Assembly: GCA_004558145.1 (NCBI GenBank)
Contig: SFDQ01000001.1
Span: forward strand, 496,001 to 560,000
Origin: Oscillospiraceae bacterium
Lineage (GTDB): Bacteria > Bacillota_A > Clostridia > Oscillospirales > Ruminococcaceae
Length of the DNA stretch: 64,000 nt
Reading direction: 5' to 3'
The first letter of the stretch is position 1, and each line of letters opens with the position of its first letter. The notes below the pieces were generated by a model, which worked only from the letters and a program-made list of their open reading frames with translations, was not told the DNA's origin and made no database searches. Positions 1 to 8,837 of this stretch are shown one piece after another. Position numbers and translations under genes: made by a program.

Positions 1-79
1 CAAAGGTGTGGTCCACAAGAACACCGCTGCCCGCAAGATCAGCCGCATGGCGAAGCGCGCGAACAAGGCCAACGCCTGA
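1..79 (+). CDS. rpsT: 30S ribosomal protein S20, C-terminal end (partial)
   Basis: The reading frame beginning at base 2 encodes KGVVHKNTAARKISRMAKRA followed by NKANA and a TGA stop at 77-79. This is the basic, helical C-terminus typical of S20, which binds 16S rRNA in the small subunit. The start lies outside the window. A strong terminator follows within 20 bases, so this is the last gene of its transcript. Confidence 0.9.
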   Translation, partial: KGVVHKNTAARKISRMAKRANKANA

Positions 80-96
80 TTTTTCCAGACGAAAAC

Positions 97-130
97 AAAG
101 ACCTGCCGGTTTCGGCGGGTCTTTTGTTTT
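97..130 (+). terminator. rpsT terminator
   Basis: GC stem around a GTTT loop (arms about 97-108 and 113-124) followed by a T-rich tract to 130. It directly follows the rpsT stop. Confidence 0.85.
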
Positions 131-375
131 TTCTGCGGGAGGGCGGCGGCCCTTCCCTGTTTCATTTTTGCGGCAAAAAGCCGGCCCCGCATTTAGCCGA
201 GGTGCCGTAAGAAAACGGCGCCGGGATAAGGGCGCTTTTGCGGTATCGCGGCGTCAAAGCGCCTTGACAACCACCAAGGGTGCCTGCGGCGCTTTTCCTT
301 GCGCTCCCATCAAAATCGCCCGTTTCCTGGTGCGGAGCAGTTTTGCCCCAGGATTTTGGATGAAGAAAGCACAAA
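131..375. other. intergenic stretch, no gene seen
   Basis: Between the rpsT terminator and the hairpin at 376-414 only short overlapping ORFs with no recognisable protein and no ribosome site are present. I see no promoter, repeat or RNA signature that I can support. Confidence 0.5.
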
Positions 376-414
376 GAGCGGCCCCGCAAGCCTTGGTGGC
401 TTGTGGGGCCGCTC
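376..414 (-). terminator. hairpin terminator downstream of the LCP gene
   Basis: A 17-bp stem (376-392 with 398-414, one G-T pair) and a 5-base loop. Read on the minus strand it is followed by TTTGTGCTTTC, a weak T tract, about 90 bases past the LCP stop. Confidence 0.55.
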
Positions 415-504
415 TGCGTGTTTTATGCGCCAAAATCTTCAGGCAAAACCGCCGTTTTCTTATGCCACCCCGGCTTGGCAGGGCCGGCTTTTCTGTTTTG
501 TGGT

Positions 505-1644
505 TCAGTTCGCGGAAGAGGAAGAGGCCGGGGCGGAGGAAGCTTCCAGCTCCTCCTGGCCCTCTTCGGCGGCCTCCATCACGCTGCCCATGGTGCGGCC
601 TTCGTCTACATTCATGCCGGAGATGTACTCATAGCCGGTGGCAAGACCCAGGTCCTCGGCGGGCACGGGCTTGTCCGGGCTGCGGAAGTGCTCGTTCAAA
701 ATGCGGGCGCAGTTCTCCCGGTCGGTGTAATACACCCAGGTGTGGCCGTTGATGTGGGCCGCGCCGCCGGGGGCGCGCACGATGAAGATGTTCTCCGGCT
801 CAATTTTGAGCATGGTGTCGTACAGGCCCCAGATGTCGGTGATGTCCAGGCTGGTGTTGATGTAGTGGGCGATGAGCTTGCAGGTGGTGTAGTAGTCCGC
901 CAGGGTGTAGTCCTCCAGGAAGGTCTTGACCAGGGCGGCGTAGAAATACTGCTGGGTCTCAAGGCGCTTGTAGTCGGCGGTGGCGTAGTTGCGGTTGCGC
1001 AGGATCAGCTCGGCGGTGTCGCCGCTGATGAGGTGGGTGCCCTGGGAGCAGACCAGGTCCTCCTTGCCGGTGTCCTTGTCCACGGTGACGATGTCCCAGG
1101 GGACATACATCTCGATGCCGCCCATGTTGTTCAGCATGGTCTTGAAGGCGTTCATGTCGATGGTGACATAATCGTCCACCGGCAGCTTGTACAGCTGGTA
1201 GATCATGTTGGCGATGTTGTTGATGAGGTTCTCCTGGTCGGGGCCGTTGGCGTAGACCTCGTTGATCTTGCCCTCGATGGCCTTTTTGCCGCCGCCCATG
1301 TCCTCGCCGTAGTAGGTGTCGCGGGGGATCTGGAAGGCGTTCACGGTGCCGGCGTCTCGGTCGATCTGGACATAGAGGATGACGTCGGTCATGCCCTTGC
1401 CCTCGGCGTAGTCCCGGTCGGTGTCGTAGTCGATGCCCAGCAGCAGCAGGTTGTAGGTGCGGTCGCCCTCAGACGCCAGGTCCGGGTCCTGCACCTGATT
1501 CAGCTGGCCGGCCTCGCCCTCGTCCAGAGCGGGCGCCACCTGGCTGTACATATACCACACCGTGCCGCAGGCGGCCAGAAGCACCACCGCCAGCACGATC
1601 AGCGCCAGCTTGACGGCGTTGCGTTTGTTCTTTGGCTTGTTCAA
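505..1644 (-). CDS. LytR-CpsA-Psr (LCP) family cell-wall ligase
   Basis: 379 residues. A basic N-terminus is followed by one membrane anchor (about residues 12-34), then an extracytoplasmic LCP domain. Recognisable LCP blocks are NLLLLGID, the TDVILYVQID strand, FQIPRDTY, and the RNRNYATADYKRLETQQ block matching the family Arg/Asp/Arg-rich signature. The tail is Ser/Ala-rich. LCP enzymes transfer undecaprenyl-linked glycopolymers such as teichoic acid or capsule to peptidoglycan outside the membrane. The start is TTG, chosen because a GAGGG ribosome site sits 8 bases upstream; an ATG further upstream is in another frame. It stands alone between two hairpin terminators. The exact polymer cannot be told from sequence. 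Confidence 0.9.
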   Translation of the reverse strand: MNKPKNKRNAVKLALIVLAVVLLAACGTVWYMYSQVAPALDEGEAGQLNQVQDPDLASEGDRTYNLLLLGIDYDTDRDYAEGKGMTDVILYVQIDRDAGTVNAFQIPRDTYYGEDMGGGKKAIEGKINEVYANGPDQENLINNIANMIYQLYKLPVDDYVTIDMNAFKTMLNNMGGIEMYVPWDIVTVDKDTGKEDLVCSQGTHLISGDTAELILRNRNYATADYKRLETQQYFYAALVKTFLEDYTLADYYTTCKLIAHYINTSLDITDIWGLYDTMLKIEPENIFIVRAPGGAAHINGHTWVYYTDRENCARILNEHFRSPDKPVPAEDLGLATGYEYISGMNVDEGRTMGSVMEAAEEGQEELEASSAPASSSSAN

Positions 1645-1845
1645 AGGGTCGTTCCCTCGCTTTCATTTTTTTGCGGCCCGGTCCCGCGGGCCAAAAATGT
1701 CAAAAGAGTTACAGAGGAATTATACTCCATCTTTCTGCAAAAATGGAGCCATTTTGCACATTTTCGCCCATTGCCACAAAACCCTGTTCGCTTTTTCTGC
1801 CATTTTACTATATTTTTACATTGTTTTTGTGCGCGAAGGGCGCAC

Positions 1846-1878
1846 AAAAGCCCCTGTGCCGGCGGCACAGGGGCTTTT
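1846..1878 (-). terminator. terminator of the SpoIID-domain gene
   Basis: Perfect 15-bp inverted repeat (1846-1860 with 1864-1878) with a 3-base loop, 11 bases past the stop codon of the SpoIID-domain gene on the minus strand. The T tract is only the four T of the stem. Confidence 0.75.
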
Positions 1879-1889
1879 GAAGGATGTTT

Positions 1890-4862
1890 TTACTGGGTGA
1901 CCAGGGTGGTGCCGGGATAGTAATGGGCAAGGATGTCCGCATAACCCCAGCCGTTGGCGGCGTAGCCCCAGGCGCCCATCTGGCTCATGCCGCAGCCGTG
2001 GCCGTAGCCGTAGACGGTGAAGGTGAAGGCCTCGCTGCCCGCGTCGTAGCTGATGTCGAAGGCGGCGGAGCGCAGGGTCTTGCCGTTGACGTTGTTCAGC
2101 ACGTTCTCCCGCAGGTTGCGGCCGGTGGTGGTGGCGGTGCCCACCCGGATGCTGGTGACGTAGCCGCTGGAGTTCTTGACGATGTCGCCGAACCAGTCCT
2201 CCGGGTTAGAGCTGTAAGCGTAGAGGTCAACGCCCAGGCGCTCCTGGGCGCGGGCGGCCACCTCGCTGGTGTAGTAGACCCGGGTGCTCTGCCAGTTGGA
2301 GGCATAGTCCTTGTCGTAGGGGCTGTCCACGTTGATGAGGTAGGGCCGTGCGCCGCCCCACACCTCCTGGCTGGAGTTGGTGCCGAAGGCCGCGGAGGCG
2401 AAGTAGGGGGTGAAGGCCACGCTGCCGTTGTAGGTGAGGATCTGGTTGGCCACCTCACGGGCGGCGGCGCGGATGGTCTCGTTGGGCTCCAGGCCGGCCA
2501 CGCTGGGCGCGCCGCCCTGGCTGAGGATCCAGCTGTGGGCCGCCACCATCTGGGCCTTGTATGCCTCCACAGGGGCGTTTGCGCCCATCTCATTGCGGGC
2601 GATCATGGCCAGACACTCCACCAGGTCCATCTCCTGGCGCACGCCGTTCATGGTGACGGTGATGGTGCTGCCGGAAGAGGGCGTGGGGGTGGGAGTGGGC
2701 GCGGGGGTGGGCGCGGGCGTCGGGCCCGGGGTGGGCTCGGCGGTGGCCGGCGTGCTGGCCGAGGGGGTGGCGCTGGGCTTCGGGCTGGCCGAAGCGTCCG
2801 GCGAGGCCGACGGGCTGGCCGAAGCGTCCGGCGTGGGGGAAGCGCCCGGCTCCACCGTTTCGCCGCCGCCCACCTCGCTCAGAGGCCGGTCCTCATCGGG
2901 CATGCCGGCCTCCTCCTGCACGTCGCTGGAGGTGGCGCCGCCGGTCTTGTACCAGTTCAGCCAATACTGGCTGAGGGTGGTGAGGCTGGGGGCGGAAACG
3001 CCCTCGCTCTCATACACCGCCATGGGCATCAGGGGCTGCTCGGCGGGCTGCACCTGATTGCCGAAGAGGATGGCGGCCTCGTTGTCCCGCAGCTGGCGGC
3101 CGGTGATGACCAGCATCCGCCCGCTGGCGGAGGGGCTGTCCGCCACCAGGGTGACGAAGGCGTCGCCGTCGCGCACGTCGGCGGGCATCTCGTACAGGCT
3201 GCGGGCCTTGGCCCCCAGCACAAAGGTGAGGTAGTCCTCGTAGTTGGACAGATCCTGCAGGCCGTAGAGGTCAAAAGCGGACTCGCCCGTCTCGGCGGGG
3301 TCCCACTCGTAGACCGCCAGCACCTTGTAGCGGTAGTCGCCGTCGGCGGTGTAGAGGGTGAAGCCGCTGTTCTCTTTCAGCACTTCCTCCTGCACCAACT
3401 CGCTGAGCTGTTCCATGGAGGCGGTGGGGCAGCGCACGAGCACGTTGCTCTGGCTCTGGCCCAGGGTCTCCGAGCCGGTGAACCGCGGCAGGGTGTCCTC
3501 GGCGGCGTTCACCACGCCGCCCTGCTGGCCGCCGGGGGCCGCCGCGTCGGCGGACCAGACCAGCGAGCCGTCCAGTTCGGGCAGGGCCAGATAGGCCGCC
3601 ACGCCCGCGTCCTTGGCCTGCTGGGCCAGCAGATAGTCCCGGGCCGCGTCGTCGTAGTCGGCGGTGCCGTAGCCCACGTCGCCCAGCACGCTGCCGCCGC
3701 CGGGCAGCTTGCCGCCCTGCCACAGCCACAGCGCCACGCCGCCGGCGATGGCCGCCACCAGCAGGACGCAGCCGATCAGCCGCCCCCAGTGGGGGCCGGA
3801 GGGCTTTTGCTCCTGCCCTTCATGGGCGGGTTCGGGGGCTTCGTCGCTGAACAGCAGCTGCGCCGCGCTGGTGAGCTGCTCGTCCGGTTTGAGAAGGTCG
3901 GTGGGCGCGCCCTCGGGCCGGGGCGCTTTGCCGGTGAAGGCCGGGGCCGTGGGCGCAGGGGCGCTTTGGGCCGGGGCGGCTTTCGGGGCCGGCTGGGCCG
4001 AGGCCTGCGGGGGCTGGGCCGCCTCCGCCTTGGGGGCCGCCTGCGGGGCGGGAGCCGTCGGGGCCGCCGCGGGCGCAGGGGCCGCTTTCGGGGCCGGGGC
4101 AGAGGCGAGGCCCGCCAGCGCCTGACCGGGCAGTTCCAGTTTCGGGGCGGGGCCGCCCAGCTTGAACCGCTCCACAAAGGAGTCCATGTCCTTGCCCTGG
4201 GCCATGCGGCGCAGCATGTCCAGCAGCCAGCCGGCGGCCAGGGCCTGCTCGTCGCCGTCCGCGGGCAGGGGCCGCACCCAGGCGTATTTGTCGTTGCAGG
4301 TGAGCACAAAGGCCGGGTGCTGCCCGTCCGAAGGGCAGTAGGCCGCAGCCCAGTCCGCCCCGGAGACCCGCAGCGCCGCGTGGGCGCGGGTGGCGGCGGG
4401 CTGCACCGGGCAATCGGGATATTTCTTTAAAAGGTGCTTGTTGGGCACCACCCGCGCGCCCCGCTTGGGGTGGGCGTAGCTCTGGGCGCCGAAGTCATAG
4501 ACGCTGCCCGCCTTGTCGCACCCGGCGAGGGCGGCGTCCAGCAGCTTGCCGGTGGCCGCGTCCGCCGCAACGAACAGGCGACCGGACTTTGCCAGCGCGT
4601 CCACCGCCACATTGGCGAGGCTCTCTTCGCCCACGCAGAACACCGCGTCGCCGAAGCGGCTCTCAAAGTAGTCCTGCCAGCGGCGGCAGACCGAGGCGGC
4701 ATCCCCGCCCCGGGCGGTGACGCAGACGGCGTACTCGCCGTTTTTCATCAGAAGGTTCAGGCCCGGGCAGCCCTGGCCCGCGGCGGTGCGCAGCACCTGG
4801 GTCACCTGGTCCAGCTGCGGGCCGAACAGCCGCAGCACCAGTGAGCAGGAGTTTTGTTCCAT
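1890..4862 (-). CDS. membrane protein: degenerate CinA-like N-terminus fused to a SpoIID/LytB domain
   Basis: 990 residues from the ATG at 4862 (AGGTG ribosome site 6 bases upstream; an in-frame GTG at 4871 has no site). Residues ~8-240 align with the C-terminal half of CinA, encoded just upstream, but the CinA motif ESCTGG reads DAATGK. Residues ~250-345 are an Ala/Pro-rich linker, and ~360-382 a single membrane span. A further region of unknown fold and a Pro/Ser/Thr-rich linker follow. The last ~230 residues form a SpoIID domain: NEMGANAPVEAYKAQMVAAH contains the Glu expected for lytic transglycosylase activity, and GYGHGCGMSQMGAWG is the family signature. SpoIID enzymes cleave glycan strands lacking stem peptides during spore engulfment. 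The layout puts the CinA-like part inside and the SpoIID part outside. The gene is last in the cysteine desulfurase-thiI-cinA operon, 12 bases after cinA. Confidence 0.85.
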   Translation of the reverse strand: MEQNSCSLVLRLFGPQLDQVTQVLRTAAGQGCPGLNLLMKNGEYAVCVTARGGDAASVCRRWQDYFESRFGDAVFCVGEESLANVAVDALAKSGRLFVAADAATGKLLDAALAGCDKAGSVYDFGAQSYAHPKRGARVVPNKHLLKKYPDCPVQPAATRAHAALRVSGADWAAAYCPSDGQHPAFVLTCNDKYAWVRPLPADGDEQALAAGWLLDMLRRMAQGKDMDSFVERFKLGGPAPKLELPGQALAGLASAPAPKAAPAPAAAPTAPAPQAAPKAEAAQPPQASAQPAPKAAPAQSAPAPTAPAFTGKAPRPEGAPTDLLKPDEQLTSAAQLLFSDEAPEPAHEGQEQKPSGPHWGRLIGCVLLVAAIAGGVALWLWQGGKLPGGGSVLGDVGYGTADYDDAARDYLLAQQAKDAGVAAYLALPELDGSLVWSADAAAPGGQQGGVVNAAEDTLPRFTGSETLGQSQSNVLVRCPTASMEQLSELVQEEVLKENSGFTLYTADGDYRYKVLAVYEWDPAETGESAFDLYGLQDLSNYEDYLTFVLGAKARSLYEMPADVRDGDAFVTLVADSPSASGRMLVITGRQLRDNEAAILFGNQVQPAEQPLMPMAVYESEGVSAPSLTTLSQYWLNWYKTGGATSSDVQEEAGMPDEDRPLSEVGGGETVEPGASPTPDASASPSASPDASASPKPSATPSASTPATAEPTPGPTPAPTPAPTPTPTPSSGSTITVTMNGVRQEMDLVECLAMIARNEMGANAPVEAYKAQMVAAHSWILSQGGAPSVAGLEPNETIRAAAREVANQILTYNGSVAFTPYFASAAFGTNSSQEVWGGARPYLINVDSPYDKDYASNWQSTRVYYTSEVAARAQERLGVDLYAYSSNPEDWFGDIVKNSSGYVTSIRVGTATTTGRNLRENVLNNVNGKTLRSAAFDISYDAGSEAFTFTVYGYGHGCGMSQMGAWGYAANGWGYADILAHYYPGTTLVTQ

Positions 4863-4874
4863 GGTGTTCACCTC

Positions 4875-6149
4875 TCAATCCGGGATGTCCCGGGCGTTCA
4901 CCGCGCCGGGGATGGGCAGCCCCAGAGCCAGCCGGCGGGCGGCGTCCAGGGCGTTTTTGGCGGCGGCAAGGCGGATGGTGGCCCGGTCCCGGCTGCCCAG
5001 GTCCAGGCGCTTGACGAACACATCCGCGCCCCGGGCCGCGCCCATGTACACAAGGCCCACCGGCTTTTCGGGGGTGCCGCCCCCGGGGCCGGCGATGCCG
5101 GTGAGGGAGACGGCCACGTCCGCGCCGGCGGCCTTGGCCGCCCCCGCCGCCATGGCGGCGGCCACCTGGGGGCTCACCGCGCCGTGCTTTGCCAGCGCCT
5201 CTTCGCTGACCCCCAGCAGTTTCTGTTTCGCTTCATTTGCGTAGGTCACAAAGCCGAAGCCGAACGCCTCGCTTGCGCCGGGCACGTTCGTGACCAGCTG
5301 GCTCACAAGGCCGCCGGTGCAGCTCTCGGCGGTGGCGAGGGTGAGGCCCTTCTCCCGCAGAGCGCTCACCAGGGCGTATTCCAGCCCCTCCTCGCCCTCG
5401 GCGTAGATGTACTCCCCCGCCAGCCGGTAGAAGTTCTGGGCATAGTCCCGGCACATGGCCCGGGCCGTTTCTTCATCGGGGGCGGCGGCGGTGATGCGGA
5501 TGAGCAGCTCCGAGGTCTTGGCGTAGACCGCGGCGGTGGGGTTCTCGTTTTTGAAGAGATGGCCCAGCAGCTCCTCGGCGTGGCTCTCGCCGATGCCGGT
5601 GAGGCGCAGCACAAGGCTTTCCAGCACGCGCTGCTGCCCCTTTTGCAGGAAAGGACGCACGGCGTTTTTCCACAGGGGCTCCAGCTCCGAGGGCGGGCCG
5701 GGCAGCAGCACCGCCCGTTTGCCATCGGCCTCGAACCACACCGCCGGGGCGGTGCCGTTGGGGTTTTCGAACCAGCCGCCCCTGGTGGGCACCATGGCCT
5801 GTTTTTCGTTGTTGGCGGGGGTGGTGCGGCCGGTGGAGGTGAAGAAGGCGCGGATCTCCTCCAGCACCCTGGGCTCAAAGCGCATCTCGTCGCCAAAGCA
5901 CCGGGCCACCGTCTCCTTGGTCAGATCGTCCGCCGTGGGGCCAAGGCCCCCGGAGAACACCAGCAGGTCGCTGCGGCCAAGGGCGGCGCGCACCGTTTCC
6001 TCCAGGCGGGCGGCGTTGTCGCCCACCACCTGCTGGTGCAGCACATCAATGCCCAGCGCCGCCAGCTCCCGGGACAAAAAGCGGGCGTTGGTGTTCAGAA
6101 TGTCACCCAGCAGCAGCTCGGTGCCCACACAGATGATCTCAGCGGTCAA
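4875..6149 (-). CDS. cinA: CinA: competence/damage-inducible protein, NMN deamidase family
   Basis: 424 residues, full length. The N-terminal MoaB/MogA-like domain (about 1-170) carries GTELLLGDILNTN and FSGGLGPTADD. A KH-like middle follows (about 179-275), then the C-terminal CinA domain with AESCTGGLVS and SLTGIAGPGGG. The C-terminal domain in the family deamidates nicotinamide mononucleotide in NAD salvage; the N-terminal domain of some members hydrolyses ADP-ribose. The start is TTG with GGGGGAG upstream. It lies 24 bases after thiI and 12 bases before the SpoIID-domain gene. The CinA C-terminal half has a degenerate paralog in that next gene. Confidence 0.95.
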   Translation of the reverse strand: MTAEIICVGTELLLGDILNTNARFLSRELAALGIDVLHQQVVGDNAARLEETVRAALGRSDLLVFSGGLGPTADDLTKETVARCFGDEMRFEPRVLEEIRAFFTSTGRTTPANNEKQAMVPTRGGWFENPNGTAPAVWFEADGKRAVLLPGPPSELEPLWKNAVRPFLQKGQQRVLESLVLRLTGIGESHAEELLGHLFKNENPTAAVYAKTSELLIRITAAAPDEETARAMCRDYAQNFYRLAGEYIYAEGEEGLEYALVSALREKGLTLATAESCTGGLVSQLVTNVPGASEAFGFGFVTYANEAKQKLLGVSEEALAKHGAVSPQVAAAMAAGAAKAAGADVAVSLTGIAGPGGGTPEKPVGLVYMGAARGADVFVKRLDLGSRDRATIRLAAAKNALDAARRLALGLPIPGAVNARDIPD

Positions 6150-6173
6150 GTTTCTCTCCCCCTTTGTGCCGTT

Positions 6174-7391
6174 TCACAGCAGCAGGTCGTCCTCGTCCTG
6201 GGCGGCCTTGCGCATGTCGATGCGGATGCGCTCCACATCCTTTGCCGCCTGCTCTTCCAGCGCCGCCAGACCGGGCATCTCCGCCTCGGCGGCCTCCACC
6301 TCGGCCAGGGTGGGCTTGGTCTTGGGGTGAGGCGGGGTGAAGATGGTGCAGCAGTCCTCGTAGGGCAGGATGCTGGTCTCGAAGGTGCCGATGCGGCGGG
6401 CCACCTCCACGATCTCGGTCTTGTCCATGCCGATGAGGGGCCGCAGGATGGGCAGATCCTGGGCCGCGTCGGTGCAGGCCAGGGCCATCAGGGTCTGGCT
6501 GGCCACCTGGGCGAGGCTCTCGCCGGTGACCAGGGCCTTTGCGTCAATTTCCTTGGCGATGCGGTTTGCGATGCGCATCATGCTGCGGCGCATGAGCACG
6601 GTGAACAGCACGTCGGGCGCGTGGTCCCGGATGTACTCCTGGGGGGTGGTGTAGGGCACCACATACAGAACACAGCTGCCGGTGTAGCCGCTGATGGTCT
6701 GGGCCAGGGTCTGCACCTTGCGCTTGGCCGCCTCGCTGGTGTAGGGCGGGCTGGCGAAGTGGATGTGGTGCAGCGCAAGGCCGCGGCGGGCCATATACCA
6801 CGCGGCCACCGGGCTGTCGATGCCGCCGGAGAGCATGTTCACCGCGCGGCCGCTGGTGCCCACCGGCAGGCCGCCGGGGCCGGGCACCTTGGGGCCGTGG
6901 ATGTAGGCGCCGTAGTCCCGCACCTCCACCATGACCACGATGTCCGGGTGATGCACGTCCACCTTCAGGTGGGGGTGCTTGGAGAGCAGAAAGCCCCCCA
7001 GCTCCCGGCTGATCTCCGGGCTCTTCATGGGGAAGGACTTGTCCGAGCGCTTGGCCTCCACCTTGAAGGTGCGCAGGCCCCGCAGCGTCTCGCCCAGATA
7101 GCTTTCCGCGGTGGCCTTGATGGCCTCAAAGTCCTTTTCGCACACCGCCGCGCGGCTGAGGGCCGCCAGACCGAACACCTGGCTCACCCGCTTGAAGGCC
7201 TCGTCGAAATTGGCGGCGGCCTCCTCGTCCCGGGGCTCCACATACATGGTGCTCTGGGCCTTGTAGACCTGGAACTTGCCCAGCTCCCGCACGCGGAAGC
7301 GCAGGGCCTTGGCCAGCGCCGCCTCAAAGGTGGCCTTGTTCAGGCCCTTCAGGGCCATCTCGCCCTGGTAGCAAAGAATAACTTCCTTCAT
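6174..7391 (-). CDS. thiI: tRNA 4-thiouridine synthase ThiI
   Basis: 405 residues. N-terminal ferredoxin-like and THUMP region (to about residue 165), then a PP-loop adenylation domain with NMLSGGIDSPVAAWYM at ~185-200. It activates U8 of tRNA by adenylation and transfers sulfur taken from a cysteine desulfurase; some members also serve thiamine thiazole synthesis. No C-terminal rhodanese domain is present, as is usual in Firmicutes. The cysteine desulfurase gene ends 23 bases upstream, which fits the pair working together. Start ATG. Confidence 0.95.
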   Translation of the reverse strand: MKEVILCYQGEMALKGLNKATFEAALAKALRFRVRELGKFQVYKAQSTMYVEPRDEEAAANFDEAFKRVSQVFGLAALSRAAVCEKDFEAIKATAESYLGETLRGLRTFKVEAKRSDKSFPMKSPEISRELGGFLLSKHPHLKVDVHHPDIVVMVEVRDYGAYIHGPKVPGPGGLPVGTSGRAVNMLSGGIDSPVAAWYMARRGLALHHIHFASPPYTSEAAKRKVQTLAQTISGYTGSCVLYVVPYTTPQEYIRDHAPDVLFTVLMRRSMMRIANRIAKEIDAKALVTGESLAQVASQTLMALACTDAAQDLPILRPLIGMDKTEIVEVARRIGTFETSILPYEDCCTIFTPPHPKTKPTLAEVEAAEAEMPGLAALEEQAAKDVERIRIDMRKAAQDEDDLLL

Positions 7392-7414
7392 CGTCGTTTC
7401 TCCTTACGTCGCGC

Positions 7415-8581
7415 TCAGCGCAGCTGCGCCAGCGTTTTGAGGCCCTGTTCCAGGCCGTTCAGCAGAGCGTCCACGTCCGCCTCGGTGTTCTCGGCGCAGA
7501 AGCTCACCCGCAGGGCGGTGTCGATGCGCCGCGGCTCCAGGCCCATGGCCCCCAGCGTGTGGCTGGCAGCGCCCCGGGAGCAGGCCGACCCGCTGGACAC
7601 ATACACCTTCGTCTGCTCCAGATAGTGGAGCATGGTCTCGCTTTTCACCCGCATGGTGCTGAAGTTCAGCACCTCGCTCACCGCGTCCTCCGGGCTGTTG
7701 AGCACCACGTCCAGGGTGGCAAGGCCCGCCCGCAGCCGGGCGTTCAGCTCCGCCACGTGGGCCGCCCGGGCCGCGAAGGTCTTTTCCATCCGCCGGGCGG
7801 CGGTGGCAAGACCCACCGCGTAGGGCAGGTTCTCGGTGCCGGGGCGCACGCCCTGCTCCTGGCCGCCGCCGTGGCCCTTCTCCTGCCCGCCGCCCAGATA
7901 GGGCGGCTGGATGTTGTAGCCCCGGCGCAGGTAGAGCGCGCCCACGCCCTTGGGGGCGTGAATTTTGTGGCCGCTGACGGTGTAGCTGTCGATGTTTTCC
8001 AGGCTCACCGGCACCCGCATCCAGGCCTGCACGCCGTCCACATGCACGGCGGTGCGGCTGTTGGCTTCTTTCACCCGGGCGGCCAGCTTCTTCACGTCCT
8101 GCCTTGCGCCCGTCTCGTTGTTCACCTGCATGCAGGTGACGAGAATGGTGCCCTTGTCCACCCGGTCGGCCAGGGCGTCCACGTCGAGACGCCCGTCCGC
8201 GCCGGGGGCCACAAAGTCCACCTCAAAGCCCTCTTCGGCAAGGCGGGCCAGGGGCAGCGCCGCGCTGGGATGCTCGAAGCCGCTGGCCACTATTTTCTTG
8301 CCCCAGCTGCGCCGGGCCAGCGCCGCGCCCAGCAGGGCGATGTTGTTGCTCTCGCTGCCGCAGCCGGTGAAAAACACCTGCCCCGGCTCGGCCCCCAGGG
8401 TGCGGCCCACGATGTTCCGGGCTTTGTCCAGCAGCTCCTTGGACTCCACACCGGGGGTGTAGAGGCTGGAGGGGTTGCCCCAGTGGTTGGTCATGGTCTT
8501 GTAAATGGCGTCGGCCACCTCGGGGGCCACCCGGGTGGTGGCGGCGTTGTCCAGATAATGCAGGGCTTCGTTGTCGATCAT
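7415..8581 (-). CDS. cysteine desulfurase (NifS/IscS family)
   Basis: 388 residues. A PLP-dependent fold-type I enzyme that takes sulfur from cysteine, leaving alanine and an enzyme persulfide. Visible features are YLDNAATTRVAPEV at the N-terminus, the substrate pocket NNETGARQD, the PLP lysine in SGHKIHAPKG (K206), GVRPGTEN, and the catalytic Cys in SSGSACSRG. It heads the operon with thiI, so its likely main client is ThiI. An 8-residue tandem duplication, GGGQEKGH then GGGQEQGV (residues 230-245), lengthens the loop before RPGTEN. Start ATG, preceded by a weak GGGAAG. The gene name could be nifS-like or iscS-like; the sequence does not decide. Confidence 0.93.
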   Translation of the reverse strand: MIDNEALHYLDNAATTRVAPEVADAIYKTMTNHWGNPSSLYTPGVESKELLDKARNIVGRTLGAEPGQVFFTGCGSESNNIALLGAALARRSWGKKIVASGFEHPSAALPLARLAEEGFEVDFVAPGADGRLDVDALADRVDKGTILVTCMQVNNETGARQDVKKLAARVKEANSRTAVHVDGVQAWMRVPVSLENIDSYTVSGHKIHAPKGVGALYLRRGYNIQPPYLGGGQEKGHGGGQEQGVRPGTENLPYAVGLATAARRMEKTFAARAAHVAELNARLRAGLATLDVVLNSPEDAVSEVLNFSTMRVKSETMLHYLEQTKVYVSSGSACSRGAASHTLGAMGLEPRRIDTALRVSFCAENTEADVDALLNGLEQGLKTLAQLR

Positions 8582-8676
8582 CGCAGCTTCCCGACCTTTA
8601 CAATAAGTATAGTCCGCCGTTTTTATTCAGTTTGTTCTGCATTTGCCCGGCGGCGGGTCATAAAAATACAGAATAT

Positions 8677-8706
8677 ATTATAGCACAACCGCGCCCGGGG
8701 GCACAA
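8677..8706 (-). promoter_or_regulatory. promoter of the cysteine desulfurase operon
   Basis: Minus strand: -10 TATAAT (8677-8682) and -35 TTGTGC (8701-8706) with an 18-base spacer. The -10 is perfect; the -35 is only half matched. It is divergent from the fhs promoter. Confidence 0.5.
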
Positions 8707-8747
8707 GGCCGCGGCGGGGCTGGAAAGTGTTACTTTTGCGGCGGGCC

Positions 8748-8776
8748 TTGTAACCGGCGGCCGGTTCTGCTACCAT
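8748..8776 (+). promoter_or_regulatory. promoter of fhs
   Basis: -35 TTGTAA (8748-8753), 17-base spacer, -10 TACCAT (8771-8776). It lies about 60 bases before the fhs start. Confidence 0.5.
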
Positions 8777-8837
8777 GGGTATTGTAAGAAACAGGGGGCG
8801 AAGGGCCCCCGGGATGAGAACAGAAAGGGTGGCGCGC

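Noticed and set aside
1645..1845. Promoter for the LCP gene in the AT-rich stretch
   Set aside because: TATAGT-like hexamers occur but no -35 at proper spacing, so no promoter is claimed.
1884..4430. Very long plus-strand open frame opposite the SpoIID-domain gene
   Set aside because: Gly/Ala/Arg-rich translation with no family pattern and no ribosome site; a consequence of GC-rich codon bias in the true minus-strand gene. The same applies to long opposite-strand frames at 4854-7625, 12208-15366, 29109-31409 and 55762-58854.
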